This document shows positions 1-12,800 of a stretch of 64,000 nucleotides of DNA, one piece after another. Position numbers and translations under genes: made by a program. Numbering within the stretch: position 1 is the first letter of the stretch; each line of letters opens with the position of its first letter. Source of the stretch: Calamus simplicifolius (lineage: Eukaryota; Streptophyta; Magnoliopsida; Arecales; Arecaceae); NCBI GenBank assembly GCA_900491605.1, contig UESW01004378.1, positions 682,316-746,315 of the forward strand, read 5' to 3'. Under the pieces are notes generated by a model. The model had not been told where the DNA came from. It did no database searches and worked only from the letters and a program-made list of their open reading frames with translations.

Positions 1-3000
1 TCGGGGGGGTGAGCGAGATAACATTGTAATCCCTTTCTCTGAAAGGGATTTAGAGGGGGTAGATAACCCGAATGATGAAAGTGTCGTTGTATCCATGACA
101 ATTGCTAAGCACCCTGTAAAGCGAATATTGGTTGATAGTGGAAGCTCGGCTGATATTCTGACGTATGACGCATTTGTTTGTATGAACTTGCTTTTGGATT
201 CTCTTCGGCCAGTGACGACGCCCCTCGTTGGCTTCACCGGAGATGCGGTGAGAGTTGAGGGAGAAATTGCTCTCCCCGTCACGGCTGGAACTTCACCTTA
301 CCAGAGCACGATCTTCATAAAGTTCCTGGTGGTGAGAGTTCCTCTCGCATATAACGCTATTCTCGGCCGGCCAGGTTTAAATCTGCTGGACGCCATTATC
401 TCGACAAAGAGGTTGCTGGTCAGGTTCCCCACTAGTCACGGATCGGGAAATGCGGGGCGAAAAGAGCCCGATGTCCCTCTGCTACCACACGACCCCTAGC
501 CTTCAGTCCGCGCTTCCCTCGCCGACTTCTGAGTTGGCGGACCCGAGAGAGGCCGAGAAGAGGGGGGAACCAGCGGGACATCTGTTGACTTTTCCCTTAG
601 GAGAAGACCCAACGAGAACCATCCAGATCGGGGCCTCTCTCCCTGAGGAGGAAAGGAGTCGGCTCCTCGATTTCCTCCGAGCCAACGCCGATATTTTTGC
701 ATGGGCGCCGACCGACATGCCAGGTATACCATCCGAGGTAATTACTCATAAACTCAACATCAAATCTAATTGTAGGGCGGTCCGGCAAAAGAAGAGAAGC
801 TTTCCCCGAGCGCCAGAAAGCCGTTGACGAGGAGGTCCGTAAACTGATCGCCGCCGGCCACATTCGGGAGGTCTATTATCCCGATTGGCTGGCCAACGTA
901 GTGATGGTACGAAAAGCCAATGGGAGCTGGAGGATGTGTGTCGACTTCACTGATCTCAACAAAGCCTGCCCCAAGGACAGCTTCCCGCTTCCCAGGATCG
1001 ATCAGTTAGTGGACGCCACATCCGGTCACGAGACTCTTAGCTTCATGGATGCATTCTCGGGATACAACCAGATCAGAATGGAGCCTTCAGACGAAGAAGC
1101 CACCTCCTTCGTGACCGAAAAAGGGATCTACTGCTATAAAGTCATGCCCTTCGGGTTGAAAAATGCCGGGGCTACATACCAAAGATTGATGAACAAGGTC
1201 TTCGAGGGTCAAATCGGGCGCAACATGGAAGTATATGTAGACGACATGCTGACCAAAAGCATCCGAGCTGGCGACCACCTATCTGATCTAATGGAGACCT
1301 TCGGCAACCTTCGTCGGTTTCAGATGAGGCTGAATCCCCGGAAATGTGTTTTCGGAGTCGCCGCAGGAAAATTCCTAGGATTCATGGTGACACAGCGAGG
1401 AATAGAGGCGAACCCGACAAGATCCAAGCTATCCTAGATATGAGGCCGCCGGTGAATAAAAAAGAAATCCAGCGCTTGACCGGAAGACTAGCAGCTCTGA
1501 GCCGCTTCCTATCTAGATCGGCTGAGCGTAGCCTCCCCTTCTTCAAAGCCTTGCGAAAAGTCAACACCTTCGAATGGACGGATGATTGCCAAAAGGCCTT
1601 TGAAGAGTTGAAGAATTTCCTATCGACTCCGCCGCTACTGTCGAAACCGATGGAGGGAGAAAGCCTCTTTTTGTACCTGGCCGCTTCTCAGGAGGCTGTC
1701 AGTTCGGTCCTCGTCCGGATAGACGCTGAAGGATCGCAGAAGCCGGTATACTACACAGCAAAGTGCTCCATGATGCGGAGACCAGGTACACCAAAACCGA
1801 AAAAATTATTTTGCTCTAATAGTGTCAGCTCAACGTCTCAGGCCTTATTTCCAAGCCCACTCAATCATAGTGCTGACGGATCAGCCCTGAGGACAATCTT
1901 ATCCCGCCCTGATACCTCGGTCGGCTCGCAAAATGGGCGCTCAAGTTGGAGAATTCGACCTGACCTTCGAGCCAAGGTCGAGCATGAAATCCCAAGTCTT
2001 GGCGGATTTCCTGGTTGAGTGCACCTGGACCGACGAGCAAATCAGGGAAACTCCGACGAAACCCCCGGAGGCGCCGACCGCGGATGCGAGGAAGGATTGG
2101 ATCCTTCACGTGGACGGGGCATCAAACTCTCAAGGGAGCGGCGCCGGGATCATTCTCGCCGGTCCCGACAGTGTAACGATTGAGTATGCCCTTCGCTTCC
2201 TCTTTCCCGCCACGAACAATCAGGCCGAGTACGAAGCCTTGTTGGCAGGGATGAGGCTCGCCCGTGAACTTAAAGTGGAGCATCTCAGAGCATATACCGA
2301 CTCCCAACTCATCTCGGGACAAATCACGGGGGAGTATGAAGCTCGGGATCCTATCATGTCCCGATACTTGGACAAGGTCCAGTCGGAGTCCCTCCCCTTC
2401 ACCCATTTCAGTGTCAGCTATGTTCCCCGGGAAGAGAATGCTCGGGCCGACGCGTTGTCCCGCCTGGCCACCTCGGCCGATGAAACTTTGGGGAGGACTT
2501 ACGTAGAGCATTTGCTAGTCCCAAGCATCGAGGCGGTGGAGGAGGCCCTGCCCCTTGAACAGAAGCCTTCTTGGATGGACGCCTATGTTCAATATCTCAC
2601 TGATGGTGTCCTTCCCAAGGACCCTTCCGAGGCCAAACTCCTCAAATGGCGAGCCTCCAAGTTCCTGATAATGGATGGACGCCTGTATCGGAGGTCTTTC
2701 TCGTATCCCCTCCTCAAGTGTGTCGATCCCTGAGGCCGATTACATCCTCCGCGAAATTCATGAGGGCGCATGCGGAAATCATCTGGGGGGCAGAGCCCTA
2801 GCATATAAGGCCCTCCGTCAAGGTTATTATTGGCTGACCATGCGGGAAGACGCGGCCGAATTGGTACGAAAATGCGACAGCTGCCAACGTCACGCCAACA
2901 TCCAGCGGCAGCCCACCTCTCACTTGAATCCCATCTCTGCTCCATGGCCCTTCGCCCAATGGGGGATGGACATTTTGGGACCATTTCCTCCAGCCTCCGG

Positions 3001-3811
3001 TCAACGGAGATTTTTGCTAGTTGCTATCGACCACTTCACCAAATGGGTGGAGGCCGAAGCTCTAGCCAAAATAACCGAAGCTAGAGTGAGAGCCTTCTTC
3101 TGGAAGTCCATAATCTCGTTTTGGACTTCCCAGCACTCTCATCACAGATAACGGCCGACAGTTTGATAACGCCCCCTTCAGGAATTTTGTAACGAATTAG
3201 GAATCACTCAGAGATTCACCTCTGTCGGACACCCGCAGACCAACGGAGCGGCTGAAGCAATTAATCGTACAATTCTACAAGGGCTTCGGACACGGCTTGA
3301 TGACTTTAAAGGAAGGTGGGTGGAGGAGCTTCCCCAGGTCCTGTGGGCCTATCATACGACCCCGAGAAATCCCACCGGCGAAACCCCGTTCAGTCTGGTT
3401 TTCGGATCCGAGGCCATCATTCCTGTGGAAATCGGGGTTCCCAGTCCTCGAGTAGAAGCCTACAATGAAGAAGACAACTCGGCCCAACTGAGGGCCAATT
3501 TAGATCTCATCGAGGAGACGCGCGACCAAGCACGGATCAGGATGGCCGCTTATCGACAAAGGGCGGCAAAGTATTACAACGCCCGCGTTAGACCCCGGAC
3601 GTTCCGTCCCGGGGACCTGGTCCTCCGGAGGGCTGAGATTTCGAGGCCAACGAAGGAGGGAAGTTATCACCTAACTGGGAGGGGCCCTACCGGGTTGCAG
3701 AGGCCCTTCCCCGAGGAGCTTACCGACTCGAGGAACTCAACGGAAGGCCGCTCCCACGAACTTGGAATTCTGACAACCTTCGTCGGTACTACCAGTGATG
3801 TGCCCAACTGA
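1..3811 (+). pseudogene. pol: Element 1 pol (PR-RT-RH-aRH-IN), frameshifted
   Basis: Protease shows the VDSGSS active-site motif (Asp codon 133-135). RT is read over about 730-1440 with the catalytic YVDD at 1234-1245 and the conserved block MPFGLKNAGATYQRL just before it. A thumb/RNase H segment follows to about 1990. A second RNase H (about 2090-2480) shows the acids in HVDGAS, NQAEYE, TDSQ and ARADALS. Integrase follows: an HHCC zinc-binding part with CDSC (about 2755-2900), a core starting WGMDILGPF, and the C-terminal region to the stop at 3811. The reading frame moves between all three forward frames (breaks near 800, 1420, 1800, 2730 and 3130), so no complete polyprotein can be made. 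Frames 95-499, 901-1437, 1933-2733 and 3320-3811 are the long surviving pieces. Confidence 0.9.
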
Positions 3812-3904
3812 ATGGTTGTAGGTTCGGATACTCCACACTTTCAAATTATTTAAATAAAGATGCACTTCTCACGCATCATTTCGCATTACCTCTTTGTCCC
3901 ATGA

Positions 3905-4510
3905 TCACGTCGACAAAAGCCCGACTCTCGTCGGCACAAAAGCCCGACTCTCGTCGGCACAAAAGCCCGACTGCGTCGGCACAAAGCCCGGCTCGCGTCG
4001 GCACCAAAGCCCGACTCCCGCGGCACAAAAGCCCGGCTCTTTCGGCACAAAAGCCCGACTCCGCATCGGCACAAAAGCCCGACTCGCTCGGCACAAAGCC
4101 CACTCCCGCATCGGCACAAAGCCCGACTCCCGCGTCGGCACAAAAGCCCGACTATCGCATCGGCGGCTCCCGCGTCGGCACAAAGCCCGGCTCTCGCGGT
4201 CACAAAAGCCCGGCTCTCGCATCGTCACAAAATCGGCACAAAAGCTCGGCACAAAGCCCGGGTCGGCACAAAAGCCCGACTCCCGCGCACAAAACTCCCG
4301 CGTCGGCACAAAGCCTAGCTCCCGCGTCGGCACAAATCGGACAAAGCCCGCGTCGGCACAAAAGCCCGACTCCCGCGTCGGCACAAAAGCCCGAGCACGA
4401 CTCCCGCGTCACAAAGCCCGACTCCCGTCGGCACAAAAGCCCGACTATCGCGTCGGCATAAAACCCGACCTCCGCGTCGGCACAAAGCTCGACTCCCGCG
4501 TTGACACTCT
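3905..4510 (+). repeat. 24-bp minisatellite downstream of element 1 pol
   Basis: About 25 degenerate copies of a unit of roughly 24 bp, typically GTCGGCACAAAAGCCCGACT plus a few bases, start about 95 bp after the pol stop. Many copies carry 1-4 bp deletions, so phase drifts. Because 24 is a multiple of three, several frames on both strands stay open and give octapeptide-like ORFs; these are by-products. Element 3 carries a related array at the same place (59215-59755) with a different consensus. Confidence 0.9.
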
Positions 4511-4915
4511 TTGGGGTCAGGAGGGTCCCTGACACAGAATCGGATCGCTCCCATGGTATTACCCCAAATGCCCATCGACGGGACGGTGCATGAAACATGC
4601 TGGCGAGGCCACATCATGGGGTCTCTCGACAAAATAGTGCCAAAAGATCGGGATCACAAGGACGTTTAGCTCGTCAGCAGCTTGACATCGATGGTCAAGA
4701 ATCAACGCATACTGATCCCAGAGCGTCCCTACTTAGACTGTAAGAGGCTCCTGCTCTGGACGGGCTGATGTGATTCCTTGCAAATCCTAAGAGCGCGAAT
4801 AGATCACGATGAGCTAGTGGCTTGGCGAGCTAGACGTCGACAGCGTAAAAAGAAGAGTAGGGGGGTCGATGGTTCTAACACAAGAGTCAAAATGTGTTCT
4901 CTTTTCATAGATCAG
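4511..4915. other. Element 1 spacer between minisatellite and antisense ORF
   Basis: About 400 bp with no credible ORF or repeat array. It belongs to the internal region of element 1. I see nothing specific in it. Confidence 0.5.
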
Positions 4916-7503
4916 TTAAATTTTTACAAAATGCCGATCATAGTCGGACTTGGATACATTGCAAAAAAAAAAAAAAGAGACATCCAAAACCACAGTCGGG
5001 GCTTCAGTCCTTCGCTGGAACGGTGCGGTTAGGGGGGTGGTACCATTGGCCGGAGTGGAACCCTGGTGGACATCTTCACCCTCGGGGTCTCCTTCTTCAG
5101 GTTCTAAATCCTTAAGGCCTTCGATACCAAAGACCTTCACTGCCTTATCTCGGCAGCAATGAAAACCCTGAAGATAGGCATCGGCACCCGCTTCGGCCAC
5201 CTCCTCAATAAAGATCGGGGAATTCCTGTAGCTCTCCACGGCTCTCTTCCCCGCCTCGGCCACCTCATTGGCAAAGGCTGGAGAGTTCCGGTAGTTCTCC
5301 ATGGCTTTCCTCCCCGCCTCGGCCACCTCATTGGCAAAGACTGGAGAGTTCCTGTAATCTTCCACGGCTTTCCTCGCCGCCTCAGTCATGTTTTCCATGG
5401 CGGCCCGAGCCGCCGTTTCGGCCTCGGCAGCCCTCTTATCGGCGGCCTTCACTGCCTCCGCGGCCTCAGCAGTTTTGATATCAGCCAGGCGGGCCACCCC
5501 TTCGGCGATTTCCATTTTCTCCTCGGAAGATCTCAGCTCGGATTTGGCCACTTCGAGCTGGGCCTTGACGTCGGCCAATTCCGCCTCGGCAGCCATCAAC
5601 TTACCCTCAGCGGTGAGAGCGCGCTCGAGGGCTTTGCGTATCTGTTGCTGCGCTGCTGTCGTTTTGGCCTCCGCTTGGGACCGGACTATTTGAGCCTCTC
5701 CGCTTCTCCAGCCTGAGTCAATTTGAGAGCGTCTTCAGCTTTCGTAGCTCGATCGCGGCACTCAAAGGCTTCCCGTCGGTAGCGATCGAGTCGACGCTCC
5801 CCGCTGGCGACCAGGGCTTGGGCATGATTGAAGATGTTTACCATCTACACATTCAGGCCAATGTCAGTTACCTAAAGTGGGTACATGGAAGACAAACAGG
5901 ATTATAAGGTAAACGGCTGCTTACCCGGAGCATGGCCGTCTGACCATCTTTGAAGAGGGTCCGGGAGTTGGTCCGGATTATTTCCTCCCGAATCGCAGGA
6001 GTAGATGCCGCTGACAGCAGCTTCTCGGCGAGGTGGGAGTGGTTCATAAGAGACGGCCGTGAGGAGACCGGTCCCATCCTGTCCCCTATTGGCTCGGATG
6101 CGGTGCTGCGGGCCTCGTAGCCGACGACGGCCTTCTGCCTCTTATCAACCGGAGCCTCTCTACTGGCCTGAGGATCATCCCTCTGGGCCGGCCCGGTAGT
6201 CAATGGGTCTGGGCGCTCAGTCGCCTGGCTGACATGAGCCCTTGACTCCTCTAGCCGCGTACCCGCAGTCTGGTCAGCAGACTCCGCAGGGGCAGCGGTG
6301 CAGGAGATCGTCGCGGCGGCAGCGGAGTAGGCGACCGTCGTGGAGGCCATGGCGATGATTGTGGAGGAGACCGACAAGGAGGGGGCGATGGAGTAGGAAG
6401 CTTGGTGACGTCCGGCAACGGAGTAGGCGACCGTCGTGGAGGCCGTGGCGATGATTGCATAGGAGATCGACAAGGAGGGGGCGATGGAGTAGGACGCTTG
6501 GGGATGTCCCGGGGGCAGGTGGCGATTGGGATCGAGCCCTTTTTCTCGACCCCTCAGCTCCGTCATCTTGCCCTCTTCTCTTCTTAAGGGCAGCTTTGTG
6601 AAAGGCCCCGGCCGGGATGTTGATCTTCATAGCTGCACGAAAACGAATGTGTTAAAAAAAAAAAGAGAAAGAAAGAAAGAGAGAGGGGCTCGAAAGGAAA
6701 ATGTCATCTTTAAAGAGACCCTCACCGTCATCAGGGGCGATGCCGGCGTGTCGGAGGTTATCCTCCGACAAAATCTCTCGGTATGATGGGAGTTCGGTTG
6801 CCAGGAGAAGATTGAAGGCTTCTTGATCTCTCGGAACTACCGAGATGTTCTTGTTAGCCTCAGTATTGGGTGCACCCCATTCCCTCCTTATCCCCTCCAC
6901 TTCGGCGAAGAAGAAATGGGATTTCCACCCTTTTATGGACGAAGGGAGACCTAACCTGAGGGCCCTACCCGGCCGAGGGGCAAATAGCCACCAGCCGGAT
7001 TGAGCCCGAATGGTATACAGGCTGCGAAAGAGGGAAACGTTACTCGGGAGACCTTGGAGGCGGGTCAGCACCAAGAAGGCACAGATGGCCCTAATGGAAT
7101 TGGGGACTAGTTGAGCTGGGACCAACTCATACCTATCAAGGAGATTGATAATGAAGGGGTGAAGAGGAAGACGAAGACCGGCCTTAAAAAACTCCTCATA
7201 AAGGGCTATCCCCCGTGGGGGAGAGGTTACCCTGTCGTTGGGGCCCGGTGCGATCAGTCGCACCTCTTTAGGTATGTTATAGGCTGCCCTAAAGGTTGCA
7301 AGGTCGACGGAAGTGACAGTGGAGGCGGTCCCCTCAGGGGAACCGCTCCTCGCCCTGGAAGACGAAGCTGCCCTAGGAGGTGGGGTTATAGCTGCTGACG
7401 GACTCCTAACCACCGTTTCCCTGGCCATGGCCCTAGGGGTCGGAGAGGTATGGTCTGTGGAGGACCGAGAGGACGAACAAGAAGAAGACGACTGTGAAGG
7501 CAT
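4916..7503 (-). pseudogene. Antisense additional ORF of element 1 (putative gypsy-type transposon family), probably three exons
   Basis: Three minus-strand segments join through plausible splice sites: exon 1 7503-6726 (donor GTGAGG), exon 2 6632-5925 (acceptor TGCAG, donor GTAAGC), exon 3 from 5844 (acceptor TGTAG) to about 4916. Exon 1 has a Ser-rich N-terminus then a block with LRLPLHPFIINLLD, QLVPNSIRAICAF and GLPSSIKGWKSHFFF; I match this from memory to Pfam 'putative gypsy type transposon' (PF04195). Exon 2 is low complexity, with an internal duplication and a basic KRAR stretch. Exon 3 encodes an Ala/Glu-rich coiled coil with three copies of a 21-23 residue unit containing YRNSPxF, ending near AYLQGF. 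There is a frameshift near 5700 and probably one near 6490. The product's role is not known to me; it runs antisense to pol and could have its own promoter near 7600. Confidence 0.75.
5155..5410 (-). repeat. Triplicated 21-23-aa unit inside the antisense ORF
   Basis: Three consecutive copies of a 63-69 bp unit encode a peptide with the core YRNSPxFxxEVAEAG. The copies differ by a few substitutions only. The unit lies in the C-terminal coiled-coil part of the antisense protein. Confidence 0.8.
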
Positions 7504-7883
7504 GGGGAACTAACCTGGACAGAGGAAGAAGAAGAAGTTGGAGGAGCTCTCGAGCTGGAAGGGGAAAGGGCTCTGCACGATAGGTGAAATCGAAGCTAGG
7601 GCACGTCCTTCCTTATAAAATTTTTTCGGCGTCTTCAAAATCGTCCCGCCCGATGCACCTGCCACGCGGATGCTATCCATTGAGGAGGACTCTGCAACGA
7701 TGCTCCGGGTGCGCGATAGATGGAACCCCCGACCAATCAGAGTGTATCGATGCCAGCGATGTAACGGCTTAATGATGATCGCCGATATCTTGGGGATCCC
7801 AAACTGCTCCCTGACCTCGAGGTGAATCCGACGGTTAGGATGCGCAGATGAAGACGCCCCTTTCGCTTGGATGGTGACACCAG

Positions 7884-7903
7884 CTCAGGGACGGGGGGGC
7901 ATC
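7884..7903 (+). other. Polypurine tract of element 1
   Basis: A CAGGGACGGGGGGGCATC stretch lies directly before the TGATATGG start of the 3' LTR. The same layout (G-run, CAT or CATC, LTR start) is found at 60091-60108 in element 3 and 48180-48191 in element 2. This fits the plus-strand primer of an LTR retrotransposon. Confidence 0.8.
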
Positions 7904-8660
7904 TGATATGGCCGATCGGGTCAAAGAACACGCGAGCCAATTCCTTGGCAATTGGGCTTAACATGGCTTACCCCGACTTCCGTGTCGGTTGCGGCCCGTC
8001 TCGACCTCCGCGTCGACCACGGCCCGCCCGACCCTTCATCGGCCGCAGTCAGTCTAAGCCTTGGTCACGGTGTCAGCGTCGGCCACGGCCCATCTCGACA
8101 TCCGTGTCGGCCACGGCCCATCCCGTCTCGGCGTCGGCTTCGATGTCAGCCCCGACGTCGGTGGGCATCGGCCCCCGGCAACAGTCACCCACATTCAAGC
8201 TACGTGGTCCACTTCCATCGAGAATGGCGGACCACGTCACCACGAGCATGCCCGGCTACGCGCGCGGTGGACGTGCTCCCCCCTGGCACCGCTAACGACG
8301 GACGTGGCCCCACGATCAGTCCCATGACCCGTACTTTGTGGCACGTTGTAGACTAGAAACTAATAACCGTCTGAAGGAGGCTGGGCACGACGGACGAAGG
8401 GTAAGTGGGATTCTCGAACAGGTATAAAAGGCCTCCAGCCCTTGAGGTAGGGGCCTCAAGCTCTACCCAATCATAACAACGTTATTCATTCCTGTTCTCC
8501 AGATCACTGACTTGAGCGTCGGAGGGTCCCCACCGGAACCACCGGTCCGGGACTTTTCTTGCAGGTTTCCGGCTAAAGAAGGCGACCCCTGTCATCCCTT
8601 TGAAGGCCAACAAAGCATTTCCATCACCTGACGCTCCTCAAAAGTGATCTGGCAGCAACA
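7904..8660 (+). mobile_element. 3' LTR of element 1 (about 757 bp)
   Basis: It starts TGATATGGCC after the polypurine tract and ends GGCAGCAACA, giving TG...CA termini; the end matches the LTR ends of elements 2 and 3. A TATA box (TATAAAAG, 8423-8430) is preceded by GAACAGG, as in element 3. About 80 bp downstream sits CTTGAGCGTCGGAGGGTC (8511-8528), also shared with elements 2 and 3. The region 7975-8165 holds degenerate GC-rich repeats around CGGCCACGGCCC. Confidence 0.85.
8423..8430 (+). promoter_or_regulatory. TATA box in element 1 LTR
   Basis: TATAAAAG in the context GAACAGGTATAAAAG; the two LTRs of element 3 have GAACAGGTATATAAAG at the same relative place. This is probably the LTR promoter, with transcription starting some tens of bases downstream. 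Confidence 0.7.
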
Positions 8661-9899
8661 CTAGCCGTTGATGGTTGTTGAAAGAGGTATTTGCTTTTTT
8701 TTCTATCAATTTAAATAGAAATAAATTTTATATATATATTAACCAAAATATTTCTAAAATATAGCTATTTATAGTTGTTAAAGGGGGGTATTTTTGGTAA
8801 AAAATTCCCTTCTAATTGTTAATGGGCTTTGCTAGCCCGGGCCCATGGGATCGTATGGCCCACACGCCTCAAATGTCTGGCCCAGCACGGTCTAGTACTA
8901 TGCATGGTATTATTTTTGTTTTGCTGATGAAAATAGAAAAAAAAAAATGTTATATATTTAGATAACATTTAATTTTACTTTAATTATTTTAACAATAAAT
9001 ATAAAATTAAAAAAATGTTAAATTTATTAAGATACTTTGTAAAAATAATAATATTATTAATTTGTAACTTTTAATGAATATATATATATATATTATTATT
9101 GAGAGAGGACGGAGAGAGGGCTTAATTTCTCCCACAAAGATAGCCCATTGCCATATCCCATCCCTGGAAGAGAAACACATTGAAAGCTCCCACAAAACTC
9201 ATGCCAAGCCTCGCATCGCATGCAGCCCACGTAACGTAAGTCCACATTTCCCTTCTCAGAATTGATTGACGTTCTAACGGTGAATAAATCCATCAAAAAG
9301 AAAGAAAAATAAACAGGGGCGGTCGCAGACACACAGAGAGAATAAGACTCTGAGCAGGGTTGCATAAGACAAATGGTTACACAAGACATTAGCGTAAAAA
9401 ATGCACACACCCAGAGTCTAGTCTCGAGACGTAAGACGAGAGGTTGACTGATCACCATACAACTTTTCTTGTGCTCTGTTAAACAACAATAGGTCCCCTT
9501 TTAGCTGCATCAATGTCCCAGTGTAAAGGCAACCCAACAAGCTAAGATTATTTTGCACGGCACGGCACGGCACGCAAGCTCCCATTTCCGCCGTTTTCCA
9601 ACAAGCTAAGAATTTCACATGGAAATGCATCTGGTAAAATGGGGTAGATGGAAACCATTGGCCAACCAAGAAATGATAATCTTCCAACACCATGGATTTC
9701 ATTGCAACTGAAACAACCTTGACTCTGTTATATCTGGTTAGAGCAGGACTAAATATTCTAAAATATGCGTCTTGAAACTACACATTCACATAAATGCAAA
9801 AGAATGGCTATAATTTAGCAATATTAGCAAATTGTTGGATCCAAAATTACATTGCTTCTTACTCTTACAAGCAGCAAAGGCATGGATGGTGAACATCTG
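8661..9899. other. Spacer between element 1 and the auxilin-like gene, including its presumed 3' UTR
   Basis: 8661-9100 is AT-rich with a short GC-rich island (CCCGGGCCC, about 8836-8846). The last several hundred bases before 9900 are likely the 3' UTR of the minus-strand auxilin-like gene, but I cannot place its end. No credible ORF. Confidence 0.5.
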
Positions 9900-12800
9900 C
9901 TATCGCTCTTCCGAGTTGAATCTATTCCAAGATTCCTGCAAAACTCAACGAGTTATGTTAATGATGAGAGAACATGATGTTTACATGATATCATGCCTGT
10001 AGAACACAACTATGGGTAAAGTCACATCTGCATATAATCTTTATAAAATCAGAATAACGGTTGTAATATGTTGCTTTTACTGCGGCACAGAACCAACGCA
10101 ACACACAGACGAGCATATATAGGCTAATAATACCATAAAGTTGAGTAGACTCATTAAGCAAGTGAATATAAACAGGAGAAGATAGAGAAACAATCATCTG
10201 TACAATGACTTGGTATTTAGGCATGCATCTCGCTTCCATATTCTTAAATAATTTCTAAAATTGCACACAAGTTTTAGTCCACGTGTATCAATATAATGCC
10301 CAATATTCTTAAATGTTTTCTAAAATTGCACAAGTAAGTTTCATCTAGCCAGCAATTTTTAGCAAGTTATTTTGTAGACTAGACATACAAACCTCAAATA
10401 TGAAGTTGTTACAATTTATCAAGATTTTAGTCTTATAAATGTAAAAGGGCATCTTAACATTAACTATGCTTCTATGCACTTTGTCTTAAATGCAGGATTT
10501 TCTTTTACCAGCATCCAGCTTCGTATGTGCCTCAAACAACTTAGAAGCTCACTGTGAGAAGTGATCATGAATAATAATAAGTCTTTTCAGCAAATATCAT
10601 AAACTTGGGTAAAGAATGTTGCTGCTAGATGAGAACGTTCTCAATTTATGTGATAACGGAATAAAAAGCAAAATCAAGAACGCACCTTAAGGAGATCAAA
10701 AACTTTCTCACAAATGTACTTCTGTTGAATGCTAGCACCCCTCTGCTGCAATTTATCTGGATGAATGCAAAGAGTAGCCTTCCTGTAAGCTTTCTTTACA
10801 GCAGCAGCTGTAATAACATCTGTCAATGGAATTGGCTGCCAACCACTTTCAGGCCCAAGGATCTGCCAGGTAAAATGTCAAGTGAAAACACTGCTACATC
10901 ACATGCTTGTCAAAGTCTTGTTAGCTACCAGTGCAGCATCAATGTCACGAACAAGTAGAAGGCTGAGAAAATTTTGTGGTGATAACATAATTTGGTAGGA
11001 GTCAAAGACTATCTAAGAAAAATGAATTATGCTAGCATAAAAGAGTTGCACAAAATAAAAGATTCCCTGGGAATCACATAATCTTCCTATTATATGTACA
11101 CGAAAGCACACATTGAACAGAATCTCCACACAAGCAGAATTAGGGCAAGGACTCTAATTCAGACATGTTATATCAAATGTCTATGTTAGTCAAAGTACTA
11201 ATCTGTGTTCATTTTAAGTATCGGGTTTCGTCGCATTGTCGGCGAGGTTCATATCAACACCCACTTCTGAAAACTCCAAACCCACATCCTTTAACTGTAA
11301 GCTTGAGCTCAGTCATTGCTAGTTTCACTCAGCTTCTAAATGTGTACACATGGTTTCATACATGGTTAGCCAAACTGGTCGGTTTGGCCCAACCAAATTG
11401 AACTGGTCTGAAACTGGCATGGTTCAGCATTTCGGTTCAGCTGGGAGGCAACCCAGTTCAAACCATGCTAAACCATTCGGTTCAGCTCAGTTCGAGTTAG
11501 TGAAGGCAGGGAGCCTCGTGTAAGTTCTCATCCTCTCTCTTCTCTCTCCCTTTTTTTAAAAAGTTAAAATCTTCTCCATTTTTCAAATAATTTGAGCCAA
11601 AAGATGGAGATTTTCAGCCCAAAATCAAGGATTGGTCCGCATCCTCCCATTCTCCTTCTCCCTTTCTTTTTCTTTCACCTTAAATCTTCCAAAATTAAAA
11701 AAAGTAAGGAAATCATGCCAAAATTTAGGATTTTGGCATGCTTTCATGATATGCTTTTCAGATCATAGGACGATCCACTTATATCAACCAAAATATTGAG
11801 TTTTCGTAATGCCTAAGGGTCAGATTTTGCCGGTGCAAATTTTGAATGGCCTGGCCAATATCCCATCACACGCTAGGGGTAGGATGGCAATGCATGGAGA
11901 GTTGAATAATAGTAATCCCGCCCAGTGAACCCATAATGCTTATGAGAGTTGGGTTCACTTCTCAGGATTAGTTTACAAGCAGGACTCCAACATCTATGAG
12001 TCGCACAAACACTCCACCAAATATTAGACAATGGTATGTATCATTTATTACATGTCTGTTTAATATAACTTATACATTTGAAATTCTTATTCTTATATAT
12101 TGATATGCTTTAATTTCACTTGACACTATAAAGTACCTTGAAACATGAACAAAAGCACTATATATTTAAAGAAAAAATTGTTAAAATTAAATATACCATA
12201 TAACGAAGGAAAAAAAGAGAAGCTATCCAAAAAAAAAGGAAGAAGAAAAAGTGAAACTTGGTGTGTCAGCTCGAAGAATCGGTATGCCACTAGTTCGATT
12301 TAGTACCAAATTGAACTGAACCAAACCGGTCTAATACCGGTTTGATACCTGTACATGGTTTGGCATACCTTGGTTTCATACACTTGCTACTTTGAACTTT
12401 TGCATTTTTTACAAGAAAATGCAGAAGTATATTGGTCCACTTTCTTTTTACTTTAATACATGCAATATCCATAGCATAGCATTGTGCAGCATTGAAGGTG
12501 GATCTCTAATATTTAAATGCACTTAAGTTTTATGAATGAATTTGTTGCCAAAAACAGATTCAGTCATTCTAGTTAGTTGTTAAGGATATAAACAAATCAA
12601 AAAAAAAAAATCTTCAAATCTATCTAAAGAGATAATTGAATTTGAATGAATTTGCATCTATCAGCAGCATTTTATAAATTTAGGTCATAACATACTTAAA
12701 TATGACATATTTTACACCGGAATTTTTAGACAAGCATGGAGATTAGACCTAGAATTTTTGGCACACAAGAGGTTACAACCTTTTGGCTCTCTACTCATGA

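Larger units (their letters stand above)
1..8660 (+). mobile_element. Element 1: Tat-lineage Ty3/gypsy LTR retrotransposon, 3' part
   Basis: The window opens inside the protease region, so 5' LTR, primer site and gag lie outside. Order seen: protease, RT, RNase H, a second RNase H before integrase, integrase, 24-bp minisatellite, an antisense ORF, a polypurine tract and the 3' LTR ending in AGCAACA at 8660. A second (archaeal-type) RNase H between RT/RNase H and integrase, plus an extra antisense ORF between pol and the 3' LTR, is known for the plant Tat lineage (Grande, Retand, Ogre relatives). Pol is broken by several frameshifts, so this copy is not autonomous. The 5' LTR is not visible, so insertion age and target duplication cannot be read. 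Confidence 0.9.

Noticed and set aside
3905..4510. Possible CRISPR-like array
   Set aside because: Adjacent units with no unique spacers; plant nuclear context; ordinary minisatellite.
3876..4632. Several overlapping ORFs on both strands rich in Cys/Arg or Ser/Pro
   Set aside because: All lie in the degenerate 24-bp minisatellite of element 1.
7867..8356. Overlapping plus-strand ORFs rich in Pro/Arg/Ser
   Set aside because: They lie in the GC-rich repeats of the element 1 LTR.
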